This document shows positions 24,634 to 31,093 of a DNA stretch of 31,093 nt, one piece after another; the first letter of the stretch is position 1, and each line of letters starts with the position of its first letter. Below the pieces are notes generated by a model, which saw nothing but the letters and a program-made list of their open reading frames with translations, was not told where the DNA came from and ran no database searches. Source of the DNA: Bacteroidales bacterium (GTDB taxonomy: Bacteria; Bacteroidota; Bacteroidia; Bacteroidales; Bacteroidaceae); the NCBI GenBank assembly GCA_004557285.1, contig SFEK01000004.1, forward strand, positions 1-31,093, given 5' to 3'. The translations under genes and the position numbers were made by a program.

Positions 24634-24641
24634 CAAAACTA
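24634..24641 (-). promoter_or_regulatory. Possible -7 box for nrdJ-folB
   Basis: Minus-strand TAGTTTTG (24641-24634) fits TAnnTTTG and lies 34 bases before nrdJ. A TTG at 24668-24666 is about 24 bases further up, a little long for a -33 element. Confidence 0.42.
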
Positions 24642-24862
24642 CAAATTTTTTTTCATATACATTCACAATCCACAATTAATAAATAATAATAAATGGTTTT
24701 CTTGCAGGCTTGGGGTTGTATCAGTATGGGTTACACGTTGGGTGTGAGTTTGGCATGTTTTTACTGAATGTCAGTCGATTATGGCGTTTTGTGCAGATCT
24801 GTTGATGCGCCACTGCCAGACGGAGACAAAATGGTTTTTGTCATTTTGCAAGCTTTTTGCTG

Positions 24863-24898
24863 ATAACGCTGTCATTCTGATTTTCCTTGGAGCGTTAT
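24863..24898. repeat. 8-bp inverted repeat with 20-nt spacer
   Basis: ATAACGCT (24863-24870) and AGCGTTAT (24891-24898) are exact complements. A tighter hairpin, GACAAAA-TGGT-TTTTGTC (24825-24842), lies just before. Neither is followed by a typical T run. Role unknown. Confidence 0.6.
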
Positions 24899-24984
24899 AA
24901 CTGCGTTTTTTGCAAAAAAACATTTCCCGTTCGTAAATACGGAAGATTTCAGAGGGCTTTATGGGGGCAATAAAAAGGTGTTTT

Positions 24985-25000
24985 CATGGCCATGGCCATG
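24985..25000. repeat. Perfect 16-bp palindrome
   Basis: CATGGCCATGGCCATG reads the same on both strands and is itself built of overlapping CATGGC units. It ends 8 bases before the 24-bp repeat array. It could bind a dimeric protein. Confidence 0.85.
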
Positions 25001-25008
25001 CACTGGCT

Positions 25009-25153
25009 GAGTGAATAGGGCTTTCACTCATCAAGTGAATAGGGCTTTCACTCACCAAGTGAATAGGGCTTTCACTCACCAAGTGAATAGAGCATTCACT
25101 CACCAAGTGAATAGAGCATTCACTCACCAAGTGAATAGAGCATTCACTTGAAA
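25009..25153. repeat. Six tandem 24-bp copies of a GTGAAT/ATTCAC inverted repeat
   Basis: GTGAAT starts at 25011, 25035, 25059, 25083, 25107 and 25131, an exact 24-base period. Each unit is GTGAAT, a 5-base centre, a TTTCAC or ATTCAC arm, then a spacer (TCATCAA or TCACCAA). Copies 1-3 have centre AGGGC and TTTCAC; copies 4-6 have AGAGC and ATTCAC, so there are two homogenised blocks. The last unit extends to a 9-bp arm pair, CAAGTGAAT and ATTCACTTG. Arms of neighbouring units can also pair across the spacer. The spacing is too short and the spacers too uniform for CRISPR. Confidence 0.92.
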
Positions 25154-25401
25154 AGAGATTGGGGTAAACGGATGAGCGTACGTTTCCATGGCTGTGAAAG
25201 CCATCAATACAGGCTTTTGAACAAAATTACAGGCATAAAATCCATGCACTTTTCCTGGTATCATATTGAAAGGAAAACCACGTTTTCTCTTGCAGATTGA
25301 CTGGAGATGTCTCGCTGATTCCTGGAAGCAAGTATGTGATAGGTTGAACAAGATCATTCACAACCGTAGTCATCATCGCCTTATCCTTGTGCTCAAGAAG
25401 A

Positions 25402-25443
25402 GCATTCACTTGCAGAACGGATGGGGCTACTCCCGGTGAATGC
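25402..25443. repeat. Detached relative of the 24-bp repeat
   Basis: GCATTCAC (25402-25409) and GTGAATGC (25436-25443) are exact complements with a 26-nt spacer. The text AGAGCATTCACTTG before and into it matches the end of the last array unit, and GGGTAAACGG occurs after both (about 25164 and 25447), suggesting a partial duplication of the array edge. Confidence 0.6.
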
Positions 25444-25490
25444 ATCGGGTAAACGGTTGGAATCATCATTCGATGCGTAAAAAAAACCAT

Positions 25491-25536
25491 GAAAAAAGGT
25501 TTCTATGCCCAATGACAGGCAAGGAAACCTTTTTTG
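25491..25536 (-). terminator. Intrinsic terminator of the polyprenyl synthase gene
   Basis: AAAAAAGGTTTC (25492-25503) and GAAACCTTTTTT (25524-25535) form a 12-bp perfect stem with a 20-nt loop. Read on the minus strand the stem ends in a T run just downstream of the gene. It is symmetrical and could work in both directions. Confidence 0.85.
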
Positions 25537-25543
25537 TGTGTTT

Positions 25544-26518
25544 TCAATATTGCCTTTTCATCATGGCATCGGTATATTGGGTGAGCACAGCCTTGCGGCT
25601 GTCGTCCACGGCCACACGGGCCAGATGAGTGCGACTCTCTTCAAAGTAGTGGCGGATGGCTTCTTCGGCCAGCTGCTTGATGCCCACCTTATTATATATG
25701 TCGGTCACGGCGGCAATCTTCTCCTGTGGATCGTATTCTGCGGCATTGATCCAGTGCATCAGTTCGGCACGCTGACGGCTGTCGGCACGGTTGATGGCAT
25801 TGATGAGCATGTAGGTCTTCTTGTTGCAGAGGATGTCTCCGCCGATGGCCTTGCCGAATATTTCAGGGTTGCCATAAACATCCAGATAGTCGTCCTGCAA
25901 CTGGAATGCCAGCCCCATGCGTTCGCCGAAGGTATAGAGCGCATCGGCATCGGCCTGTGGGGCATCGGCCATGATGGCGCCAATCTTCAGGGCACATGCC
26001 AGCAGCACACTGGTCTTGAGGCGAATCATCTCAATGTATTCATCTTCGGTCACATCAGTGCGGGTCTCAAAGTCGATGTCGTATTGCTGACCCTCGCCTA
26101 TCTGAAGCGAGGTTTCGGTAAAGAGGTCGAGCACGGGGCGCAAGTGTCGCTCATCACACTGCGCCATGCGTTGGAAAGCCAGCACCAGCATGCTGTCGCC
26201 CGAAAGGATGGCTGCATTGTCGTTCCATTTCTTGTGCACGGTGAGGTGGCCGCGGCGCATGTCGGCACGGTCCATCAGGTCGTCGTGCAGCAGGGTGTAG
26301 TTGTGGTAGGTTTCTAGGGCGCAAGCCTGTGGCAGGATGCTTTCCGGGTCTTCCTTGTAGAGATTGTAGCCCATGAGCATGAGCGAGGGGCGTATGCGCT
26401 TGCCGCCCATGGAGAGCACATAGCGTATAGGCTCGTAGAGCGACTGTGGCTCGCGGGTATAAGGCAGGTGGTCGAGGTGATGGTTGATGAGGTCGAGAAT
26501 TTCTTTAGCTGTCAACAT
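25544..26518 (-). CDS. Polyprenyl (geranylgeranyl/farnesyl-type) diphosphate synthase
   Basis: Isoprenoid chain-elongating enzyme that condenses isopentenyl diphosphate with an allylic primer. The 324-aa protein has the two aspartate-rich magnesium-binding motifs: DDLMD at 79-83 and DDYLD at 209-213. Other family blocks are GGKRIRP (38-44), HDDLMDRADMRRG (78-90) and KTSVLLACAL (168-177). Chain length cannot be fixed from sequence; residues before the first motif (YTLLH) include no obvious bulky floor besides Tyr74, so a short to medium product (C15-C20) is a guess. Such products feed undecaprenyl carriers and menaquinone. A TonB-like gene lies 30 bases upstream on the same strand, probably in the same transcript. 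Confidence 0.9.
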   Translation of the reverse strand: MLTAKEILDLINHHLDHLPYTREPQSLYEPIRYVLSMGGKRIRPSLMLMGYNLYKEDPESILPQACALETYHNYTLLHDDLMDRADMRRGHLTVHKKWNDNAAILSGDSMLVLAFQRMAQCDERHLRPVLDLFTETSLQIGEGQQYDIDFETRTDVTEDEYIEMIRLKTSVLLACALKIGAIMADAPQADADALYTFGERMGLAFQLQDDYLDVYGNPEIFGKAIGGDILCNKKTYMLINAINRADSRQRAELMHWINAAEYDPQEKIAAVTDIYNKVGIKQLAEEAIRHYFEESRTHLARVAVDDSRKAVLTQYTDAMMKRQY

Positions 26519-26548
26519 AATATATGTGGTTTTAAAGGGTTGGGATAA

Positions 26549-27274
26549 TCAGGATAACTTGAACACGATGGGCAGGCAGAACAGCGTGCGGCAGGGCTTG
26601 CCGCGGTCTTCGCCGGGTTTCCACGCCGGCATGGCCCTCACCACGCGCAAGGCCTCACGGTCGAGCTCTGCGCTGACCGACTGCACAATCTTTGGATTGG
26701 CAATGGTGCCGTCCTTGTTGATGATGAAGCTCACCATCACTCGTCCCTGCTGCTTGTGCTGCCGGGCAAACTCAGGATATTTCAGTGTTCGGGTGAGCCA
26801 TTTCATCAGTTCCACCATGCCACCAGGAAATTCGGGCAGCCGCTCCACCACCTGGAAGTTGAGTGGGTTGTCGTTCATGTCCACCGCCACAGGGGCAGTG
26901 GCTGTGGTGGTGTTGTCGCTGGTTTCCGGACGGCCGTTGCCGTTGGCAGACGATTCTGCGTTCGAGTCCTCGCCGATGGCATTGTTGTCGCTGAGGGTGG
27001 TTTCTACCGTCTCATCCACTTTGTTGATGATGGAAGAGGCTTTCGGTGCGGCAGCAGGGCGGGCCGCGGGCTGCATGTCGGGCTGTTGTGCATGGAACGA
27101 CTCCATTTCCTCAGGAATGTCGTTGAGCAGACTTTCATCCACTGAATAACTGTCGATGGGAGCATTATATTCCAATGCTATGGCAAGCAGTGTGAGCGAA
27201 ACCACAAGGCCCAGCAGGAAGAATTGCGGTCTCTTCCTGTTCAAATCTGCGCTATGTGACTTCTTGGTTTCCAT
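26549..27274 (-). CDS. TonB family protein
   Basis: Energy-transducing periplasmic-spanning protein of 241 aa. It has a short cytoplasmic N-terminus, one membrane helix (about 17-34), a long disordered middle (40-140) rich in Ala, Pro, Asn, Ser and Thr, and a C-terminal TonB domain (about 145-240). The domain shows the Bacteroidetes pattern EFPGGM, YPEFARQHKQQGRVMVSFIINKDG split over 166-189, and AWKPGEDRGKP (217-227). It would pass proton-motive force to outer-membrane receptors such as the one at 15.5 kb, though genomes of this group hold many paralogues. Start 27274 (METKK) is chosen; an in-frame ATG at 27283 is also possible. No ExbB or ExbD is adjacent. Confidence 0.88.
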   Translation of the reverse strand: METKKSHSADLNRKRPQFFLLGLVVSLTLLAIALEYNAPIDSYSVDESLLNDIPEEMESFHAQQPDMQPAARPAAAPKASSIINKVDETVETTLSDNNAIGEDSNAESSANGNGRPETSDNTTTATAPVAVDMNDNPLNFQVVERLPEFPGGMVELMKWLTRTLKYPEFARQHKQQGRVMVSFIINKDGTIANPKIVQSVSAELDREALRVVRAMPAWKPGEDRGKPCRTLFCLPIVFKLS

Positions 27275-27376
27275 CAGACACACTAATTGGGGTCATTTTG
27301 CGTTATAATGAAGACAAATATGACGAATAATCTTGTTTTGTTCTACAAAAGTAACGCAGATATTTGAAAAAAGGTG

Positions 27377-27384
27377 TATCTTTG
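27377..27384 (+). promoter_or_regulatory. -7 box for porQ
   Basis: TATCTTTG exactly fits TAnnTTTG and lies 20 bases before the porQ start in the divergent gap with the TonB-like gene. No clear -33 TTTG at the expected distance. Confidence 0.5.
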
Positions 27385-27404
27385 CCGTAAAAATTACAGA
27401 ATAA

Positions 27405-28352
27405 ATGAAAAAAACCGTTTTTTTACTACTGTTGCCCCTGTTTGCAGCCACGGTGAAAGCCCAGGAGAGCCAGACGGTATATAACTTTCTACGTCTTCCG
27501 GTGAGTGCCCATGCGGCAGCTCTCGGCGGTTATAACATCACCATCATTGAAGACGATCCCACGCTGGTGTTCCATAACCCTGCCTTGCTGGCATCGGTGA
27601 GCGACAAGACCATCAACCTGAACTACATGTCGTACATGGAAGGCGTGAAGACGGCCAGTGCCTCGTTCAACCGGGTGGTGAAAGACAAGGCCTCTGTGGC
27701 ATTGATGGCGCAGTATATGGACTACGGCAAGATGAAACAGACCAATGCCGACAATGTGCAGCTGGGCGAGTTTTCAGCCAAAGACATCGCCGTGAGCGGA
27801 GCCTTCAGCTACATCCTGAGCCAACGCTTAGTGGGTGGTATCACCGCCCGTTTTGTGTCGTCGTCGATGGCGGGCTACACCTCTACAGCCATGGGCGTGG
27901 ATTTGGGACTGAACTACTACGACCCTGAGCGCGAATGGTCGGTGTCGATAGTGGCCAAGAATCTTGGCGGTCAGTTGTCGGCATATAACGAGGAATATGA
28001 GCCCATTCCCATCGACTTGCAGGTCGGTGCCTCGAAAAAGTTTGCCGTGTTGCCCTTCAGGGTGTCGGCCACGCTGGTTGACCTCAACCATCTCGATTAC
28101 AAGTTCATCGACCACCTGGTAGCAGGTGTCGATTTGTTGCTGTCGAGCCAGTTCTATGTAGCGGCAGGCTACAGCTTCCGCCGCTCTCATGAGATGGGCA
28201 TATTGGATGCCGAGGGCGAGGAGAGCAGTCATGGCGCAGGCTTTTCGTTGGGCGCAGGTCTGCAGCTTGACCGCTTCAAGGTGCAGTTGGGCTACGGCAA
28301 GTACCACATAGCCGCCAGTTCGCTGTTGGTGAACGTGAGTTACAATTTATAA
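27405..28352 (+). CDS. porQ: Type IX secretion system protein PorQ
   Basis: A 315-aa outer-membrane beta-barrel protein of the PorV/FadL-like group. In Porphyromonas gingivalis PorQ belongs to the attachment complex that moves type IX secretion cargo to the cell surface. A signal peptide (MKKTVFLLLLPLFAATVKA, cut before Gln20) is followed by TVYNFLRLPVSAHAAALGG (25-43), the start of the PorV/PorQ family pattern, and FHNPALL (56-62). The rest alternates like beta strands. The cmk gene follows after 32 bases; from memory the same order exists in P. gingivalis, which supports the call. Other type IX genes are not in the window, so cargo cannot be predicted. Confidence 0.88.
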   Translation: MKKTVFLLLLPLFAATVKAQESQTVYNFLRLPVSAHAAALGGYNITIIEDDPTLVFHNPALLASVSDKTINLNYMSYMEGVKTASASFNRVVKDKASVALMAQYMDYGKMKQTNADNVQLGEFSAKDIAVSGAFSYILSQRLVGGITARFVSSSMAGYTSTAMGVDLGLNYYDPEREWSVSIVAKNLGGQLSAYNEEYEPIPIDLQVGASKKFAVLPFRVSATLVDLNHLDYKFIDHLVAGVDLLLSSQFYVAAGYSFRRSHEMGILDAEGEESSHGAGFSLGAGLQLDRFKVQLGYGKYHIAASSLLVNVSYNL

Positions 28353-28384
28353 GAATAAACGATAGAAAAACAAGTGATAAACAG

Positions 28385-29074
28385 ATGAAAAAGATTGTGA
28401 TAGCCATCGATGGACATTCGTCGTGCGGCAAGAGTACCATGGCCAAGGCCTTGGCCCGGAAGATAGGATATGTATATGTAGATACAGGCGCCATGTATCG
28501 TGCCGTGACCCTCTTTGCCCTGCGCCATGGCATGATAGATGCCGATGGCCGGGTGGATGAGCAGACCCTTGAGGCAAGTATGGACCAGGTGAAGGTGTCG
28601 TTCACACTCAATGCCGAAACCCGTACCCCCGAAACCTGTCTCAATGGCGAGAATGTGGAGCACGACATCCGTGGCATGGAGGTGTCGGCACATGTCAGTG
28701 CCATAGCCGCCCTGCCCTTTGTGCGCAGGGTGATGGAGGCACAGCAGAAAGCCATGGGCCGAGACAAGGGCATAGTGATGGACGGCCGCGATGTGGGCAC
28801 AGTGCTCTTTCCTGATGCCGAACTGAAAATCTTTGTCACCGCAACGGCTGAAGTGAGGGCACGCCGACGCTACAACGAACTGAAAGCCAAGGGTATGGAT
28901 GCCGACTATGACGAGATACTGAAAAACGTGCAGCAGCGCGACTACATCGACTCGCACCGCGAGGTGTCGCCACTGCGCAAGGCCGACGATGCCCTGGAAC
29001 TGGACAACAGCAACATCACCCTGCAGCAACAAGACGAATGGCTGATGGAGCGTTATTTGGAACGGGTGAAGTGA
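28385..29074 (+). CDS. cmk: Cytidylate kinase
   Basis: Cytosolic nucleoside monophosphate kinase that makes CDP and dCDP from CMP and dCMP with ATP. The 229-aa protein has the P-loop GHSSCGKST (10-18), the CMP-binding segment VDTGAMYRAV (32-41), the motif DGRDVGTVLFPDAELKIF (about 133-150) with the conserved Arg and Asp, and the lid region ARRRYNEL (159-166) with its arginines. Length is normal. It lies directly behind porQ, likely co-transcribed. It shares the theme of nucleotide supply with nrdJ and folB, but lies in a different operon. Confidence 0.95.
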   Translation: MKKIVIAIDGHSSCGKSTMAKALARKIGYVYVDTGAMYRAVTLFALRHGMIDADGRVDEQTLEASMDQVKVSFTLNAETRTPETCLNGENVEHDIRGMEVSAHVSAIAALPFVRRVMEAQQKAMGRDKGIVMDGRDVGTVLFPDAELKIFVTATAEVRARRRYNELKAKGMDADYDEILKNVQQRDYIDSHREVSPLRKADDALELDNSNITLQQQDEWLMERYLERVK

Positions 29075-29104
29075 GAAAAGTTTTTGAGGTTTCGTGCATT
29101 TTTC

Positions 29105-29135
29105 TTGCATAAGTCGTTTAATTTTATTAATATTG
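29105..29135 (+). promoter_or_regulatory. Possible promoter of the TPR/HTH regulator
   Basis: TTG at 29105-29107 and TAATATTG at 29128-29135 (one mismatch to TAnnTTTG), about 20 bases apart, in the 145-bp gap after cmk. The leader would be about 80 nt. Confidence 0.4.
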
Positions 29136-29219
29136 CACATCAAATGAATGTTCGTCAGAAGAACGTATCCTTTTGAGCGATTCGCAAAGTGTGATTATTA
29201 CTATTAAACGTTAAGAGAA

Positions 29220-30686
29220 ATGCTATTGGAAAAACTAACAGGCTTTGTTAAAGTTAAATATATAGCCGTGTTGGCCGCAGTTGCTGCGGTGGCCATCTTG
29301 GGCTACCTGTGGCTTGCGCCATCGGGGCAGCAGCGTCAGGAGAAAATCGCCAGGCAACAGCTGGAAGAAGGCGTGAATGCCTACAAACAGAGAGACACCT
29401 ACAAGGCACTTTCTGCCCTGCAGAAAGCCATGGAACTGACCAAGGATGGGCTGAACGACACCATCTATTTTGAGGCCGCCGTGTATAATGCCCTGCTCTA
29501 TCTGAATGCCGGTCTGCTCAAGGAGGCACGGCAACGTATGAAGCCGCTGAAATACATAGAGGTGAAAAACTCGTTTGCCTCGCTGTTCTACCTGCGTGCT
29601 GTGGCCATACAGACGGCAGAGCTCGACGGCAACTACGACATGGCCTCAAAATACATGGAGCAGGCCATGGACTTGAGCCGAAGAATGTTCCCCGACAACA
29701 AACGCATGGAATATGTCGATAAGGCTAACGTCTGTGAACTCAACTATATGAAAGGCGACAAACAGAAGGCCTGGCAGGGTGTGAGAGAGATAGAGCATAC
29801 CAACTTGAAGTTGGAACCTTATCACGACATGTGTTTCTCAGAAGTGTATTATGTGCACGGCGCATTGCTCTATGATGAGGCTAAATACGATTCGGCCTAC
29901 CATTATGCCGAAAAGGGATATACCTGTGCCAAGAATATCGGACAGCATGCCAACGAACTGCTCACCCTGCAGCTGAAATGCCGCATTGACAGTGTGCGCA
30001 ACGACCTGAAAGCCTACCAGACACACAGGAATGCCATTGACCAGTTGAACATGGAACTGAAACCTGCCGAAATCCTTGCGCAGGAGGCACTCATCAAGGA
30101 GCAGGCCAAGATTGACCAGTTGAAACAAGACAATGACCGCAAACAAGTGGCCAACTCGTTGCTGATTGTGCTCCTGGTGGTGCTGGCGGTTTTCTTCGTC
30201 TTTGTCGTCTATACCATACGCAAGGATGCCCGCAACAAACAGCGGTTGGCCGAACTGGAAAAAGAAAGGCTCGACCTGGAAATCAACCGCAAGAAATTGG
30301 AGAACGAACTACTGAAATTCAAGCAGCAGGACACCGAAATGAAGCTCGACCGTGCCAACAAAGACAATGCCCACATGAACGTGATCCTGTCCAATCAGGA
30401 AGACGGCAGGCGCGAAGGCGAAACACTCGGGTCGTTGGAAAACAACCTGCGGCTGAAATACCCCGACTTCATGGAACACATGAAGGCGGTATATCCACAG
30501 CTCACCGAAAACGACATCCGTGTGCTGGGATTCATGCGCATGGGCTATTCGTCAAAAGTCATCGCCTCGGCACTCAACATCACGATGAACAGCCTCACCA
30601 CTACACGCTATAGGCTGAAGAAAAAACTCAACCTGACCAGTACCGATGACCTCAAGACCTTCATCATAGCGGAGAAAAAAGAATGA
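29220..30686 (+). CDS. Membrane-anchored TPR protein with LuxR-type DNA-binding domain
   Basis: A 488-aa regulator-like protein with domains in this order: a short cytoplasmic start, membrane helix 1 (14-32), a helical TPR-like region (about 44-240), membrane helix 2 (311-332), a charged coiled coil (about 335-385), and a C-terminal LuxR/GerE-like helix-turn-helix (about 426-475; LTENDIRVLGFMRMGYSSKVIASALNITMNSLTTTRYRLKKKL split over 428-470). With two helices, the TPR region would be periplasmic and the HTH cytoplasmic, so an envelope signal could be passed to DNA. There is no kinase or receiver domain. Such one-protein sensors are common in Bacteroidales; target genes are unknown. A truncated paralogue overlaps its stop codon (ATGA at 30683). 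Confidence 0.85.
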   Translation: MLLEKLTGFVKVKYIAVLAAVAAVAILGYLWLAPSGQQRQEKIARQQLEEGVNAYKQRDTYKALSALQKAMELTKDGLNDTIYFEAAVYNALLYLNAGLLKEARQRMKPLKYIEVKNSFASLFYLRAVAIQTAELDGNYDMASKYMEQAMDLSRRMFPDNKRMEYVDKANVCELNYMKGDKQKAWQGVREIEHTNLKLEPYHDMCFSEVYYVHGALLYDEAKYDSAYHYAEKGYTCAKNIGQHANELLTLQLKCRIDSVRNDLKAYQTHRNAIDQLNMELKPAEILAQEALIKEQAKIDQLKQDNDRKQVANSLLIVLLVVLAVFFVFVVYTIRKDARNKQRLAELEKERLDLEINRKKLENELLKFKQQDTEMKLDRANKDNAHMNVILSNQEDGRREGETLGSLENNLRLKYPDFMEHMKAVYPQLTENDIRVLGFMRMGYSSKVIASALNITMNSLTTTRYRLKKKLNLTSTDDLKTFIIAEKKE

Positions 30687-30919
30687 ACCTGGGAACACTG
30701 AAAGACCGTCTCAACAAAAGATACTTGGCCGGTGTCGCCGCTGTTCTTGCCGTGGCGGCCATCGTTTGCCTGTGGCTGCTGCCTTCTACCCATGAAAAGC
30801 AGTTGGGAGAGGCAAGGCGGCTGTTGGAAACCGGCAAGCTGGCTTTCAATGCCAACGACGGGAGTAATTATCCATCGACTACCGATGGCCAAACCAAGAA
30901 AATCAACATGAGCAAATAA
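30683..30919 (+). pseudogene. Truncated paralogue of the TPR/HTH regulator N-terminus
   Basis: The first ~59 of 78 residues align with the start of the preceding gene: a basic leader, a membrane helix (16-33; VAAVLAVAAIVCLWLLP against VAAVAILGYLWLAP), then a charged helix with EARRLLETGKLAFNAND matching ARQQLEEGVNAYKQRD. After about base 30859 similarity stops and the remaining 19 residues are polar and unrelated, ending at TAA. TPR repeats, second helix and HTH are missing. The proteins are well diverged, so an old tandem duplication followed by deletion fits best. It could still be made as a short membrane peptide because its start overlaps the upstream stop. Confidence 0.72.
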
Positions 30920-30965
30920 TAGCTTCTAAGATTCCACAACACAATATCATGACGTGATGATAGAC

Positions 30966-31012
30966 AAAAGCCTTGTCCGCAAACGTGCGGCACAAGGCTT
31001 TTCCCTTTTTTT
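30966..31012 (+). terminator. Intrinsic terminator after the TPR/HTH pair
   Basis: AAAAGCCTTGT (30966-30976) pairs with ACAAGGCTTTT (30992-31002), and CCGCA (30977-30981) with TGCGG (30986-30990), leaving one bulged C and a 4-nt loop. CCC and a T run follow. A strong Rho-independent terminator. Confidence 0.9.
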
Positions 31013-31023
31013 CAGCGTTTCTC

Positions 31024-31054
31024 TTTGTAGTTCCCTACACTTTGATTAATTTTG
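31024..31054 (+). promoter_or_regulatory. Promoter at the window edge
   Basis: TTTG at 31024-31027 and TAATTTTG at 31047-31054, 19 bases apart, match the Bacteroidetes consensus well. It follows the terminator immediately and points to a new transcription unit. Confidence 0.65.
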
Positions 31055-31083
31055 TAAGCGAAATATCCAAGAGACAATATCAA

Positions 31084-31093
31084 ATGAGCTTAT
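31084..31093 (+). CDS. Probable start of a gene cut by the window end
   Basis: An ATG at 31084, 29 bases after the promoter above, begins a frame reading Met-Ser-Leu before the sequence ends. Distance to the promoter is right for a start codon, but ten bases are too few to judge. Confidence 0.3.

Larger units (their letters stand above)
24600..25543. other. Large non-coding region with palindromes and a repeat array
   Basis: About 940 bases between nrdJ and the polyprenyl synthase gene, both on the minus strand. No frame here looks like a gene. From left to right: an nrdJ promoter candidate, a GACAAAA/TTTTGTC hairpin (24825-24842), an ATAACGCT/AGCGTTAT inverted repeat (24863-24898), a 16-bp palindrome (24985-25000), six 24-bp repeats (25009-25153), a diverged related element (25402-25443), and the terminator of the downstream gene (25491-25536). 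The density of inverted repeats is well above that of other gaps in the window. Confidence 0.7.

Noticed and set aside
24809..24825. GCCACTG followed by an AGACGGAGAC stretch, reminiscent of cobalamin riboswitch text
   Set aside because: The other conserved blocks are absent and it is on the plus strand, opposite to nrdJ.
25011..25151. GTG-started frame through the 24-bp repeats (8-residue repeat peptide, about 46 aa)
   Set aside because: It is open only because 24 is a multiple of three, no ribosome-binding or promoter signal precedes it, and the minus strand is open for the same reason.
25009..25153. CRISPR array
   Set aside because: Repeats are directly adjacent with a 24-base period, spacers are uniform, and no cas gene is present.

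Overview
The window looks like chromosomal DNA from a Bacteroidales bacterium, most probably a Prevotella-type member of Prevotellaceae. The evidence is a bifunctional Fkp (fucokinase/GDP-fucose pyrophosphorylase), a fused MurF-alanine racemase, a GSCFA protein, the type IX secretion component PorQ, a Bacteroidetes-style DnaA, and several upstream regions with the Bacteroidetes promoter pattern (TTTG near -33, TAnnTTTG near -7). Most of it is ordinary core genome; no phage, insertion sequence, CRISPR array, tRNA or rRNA was seen.

Layout. 1-593: non-coding, with an 11-bp tandem array between inverted arms and a possibly structured leader. 594-1812: mtn-luxS, which converts S-adenosylhomocysteine to homocysteine and the AI-2 precursor. 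1957-4818: a chain with ATGA overlaps (CYTH phosphatase-like protein, truncated DASS transporter, uncharacterised 490-aa membrane protein, small lipoprotein). 4966-13675: a long same-strand run for surface glycan and wall synthesis (YfhO-like membrane protein, Fkp, GSCFA protein, MurF-Alr). 13857-17546: a hexuronate-type MFS transporter with a large palindrome over its promoter, then a BtuB-like TonB-dependent receptor. 17936-19354: dnaA, closed by a strong terminator.

On the minus strand follow an MCE/MlaD protein and a wall amidase with SPOR domain (19444-21586), then folB and a B12-dependent class II ribonucleotide reductase (21642-24599). About 940 bp of non-coding DNA comes next (24600-25543), holding six 24-bp copies of a GTGAAT/ATTCAC inverted repeat and other palindromes. 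A polyprenyl diphosphate synthase and a TonB-like protein (25544-27274) are also on the minus strand.

The last part is on the plus strand: porQ, cmk, a membrane-anchored TPR/LuxR-type HTH regulator, a truncated paralogue of its N-terminus, a terminator, and a good promoter for a gene starting at the window edge.

The least explained parts are the two repeat arrays, the palindrome over the 13.7-kb promoter, the mtn-luxS leader, and the 490-aa membrane protein/lipoprotein pair behind a truncated transporter. No clearly new defence or mobile system was found.
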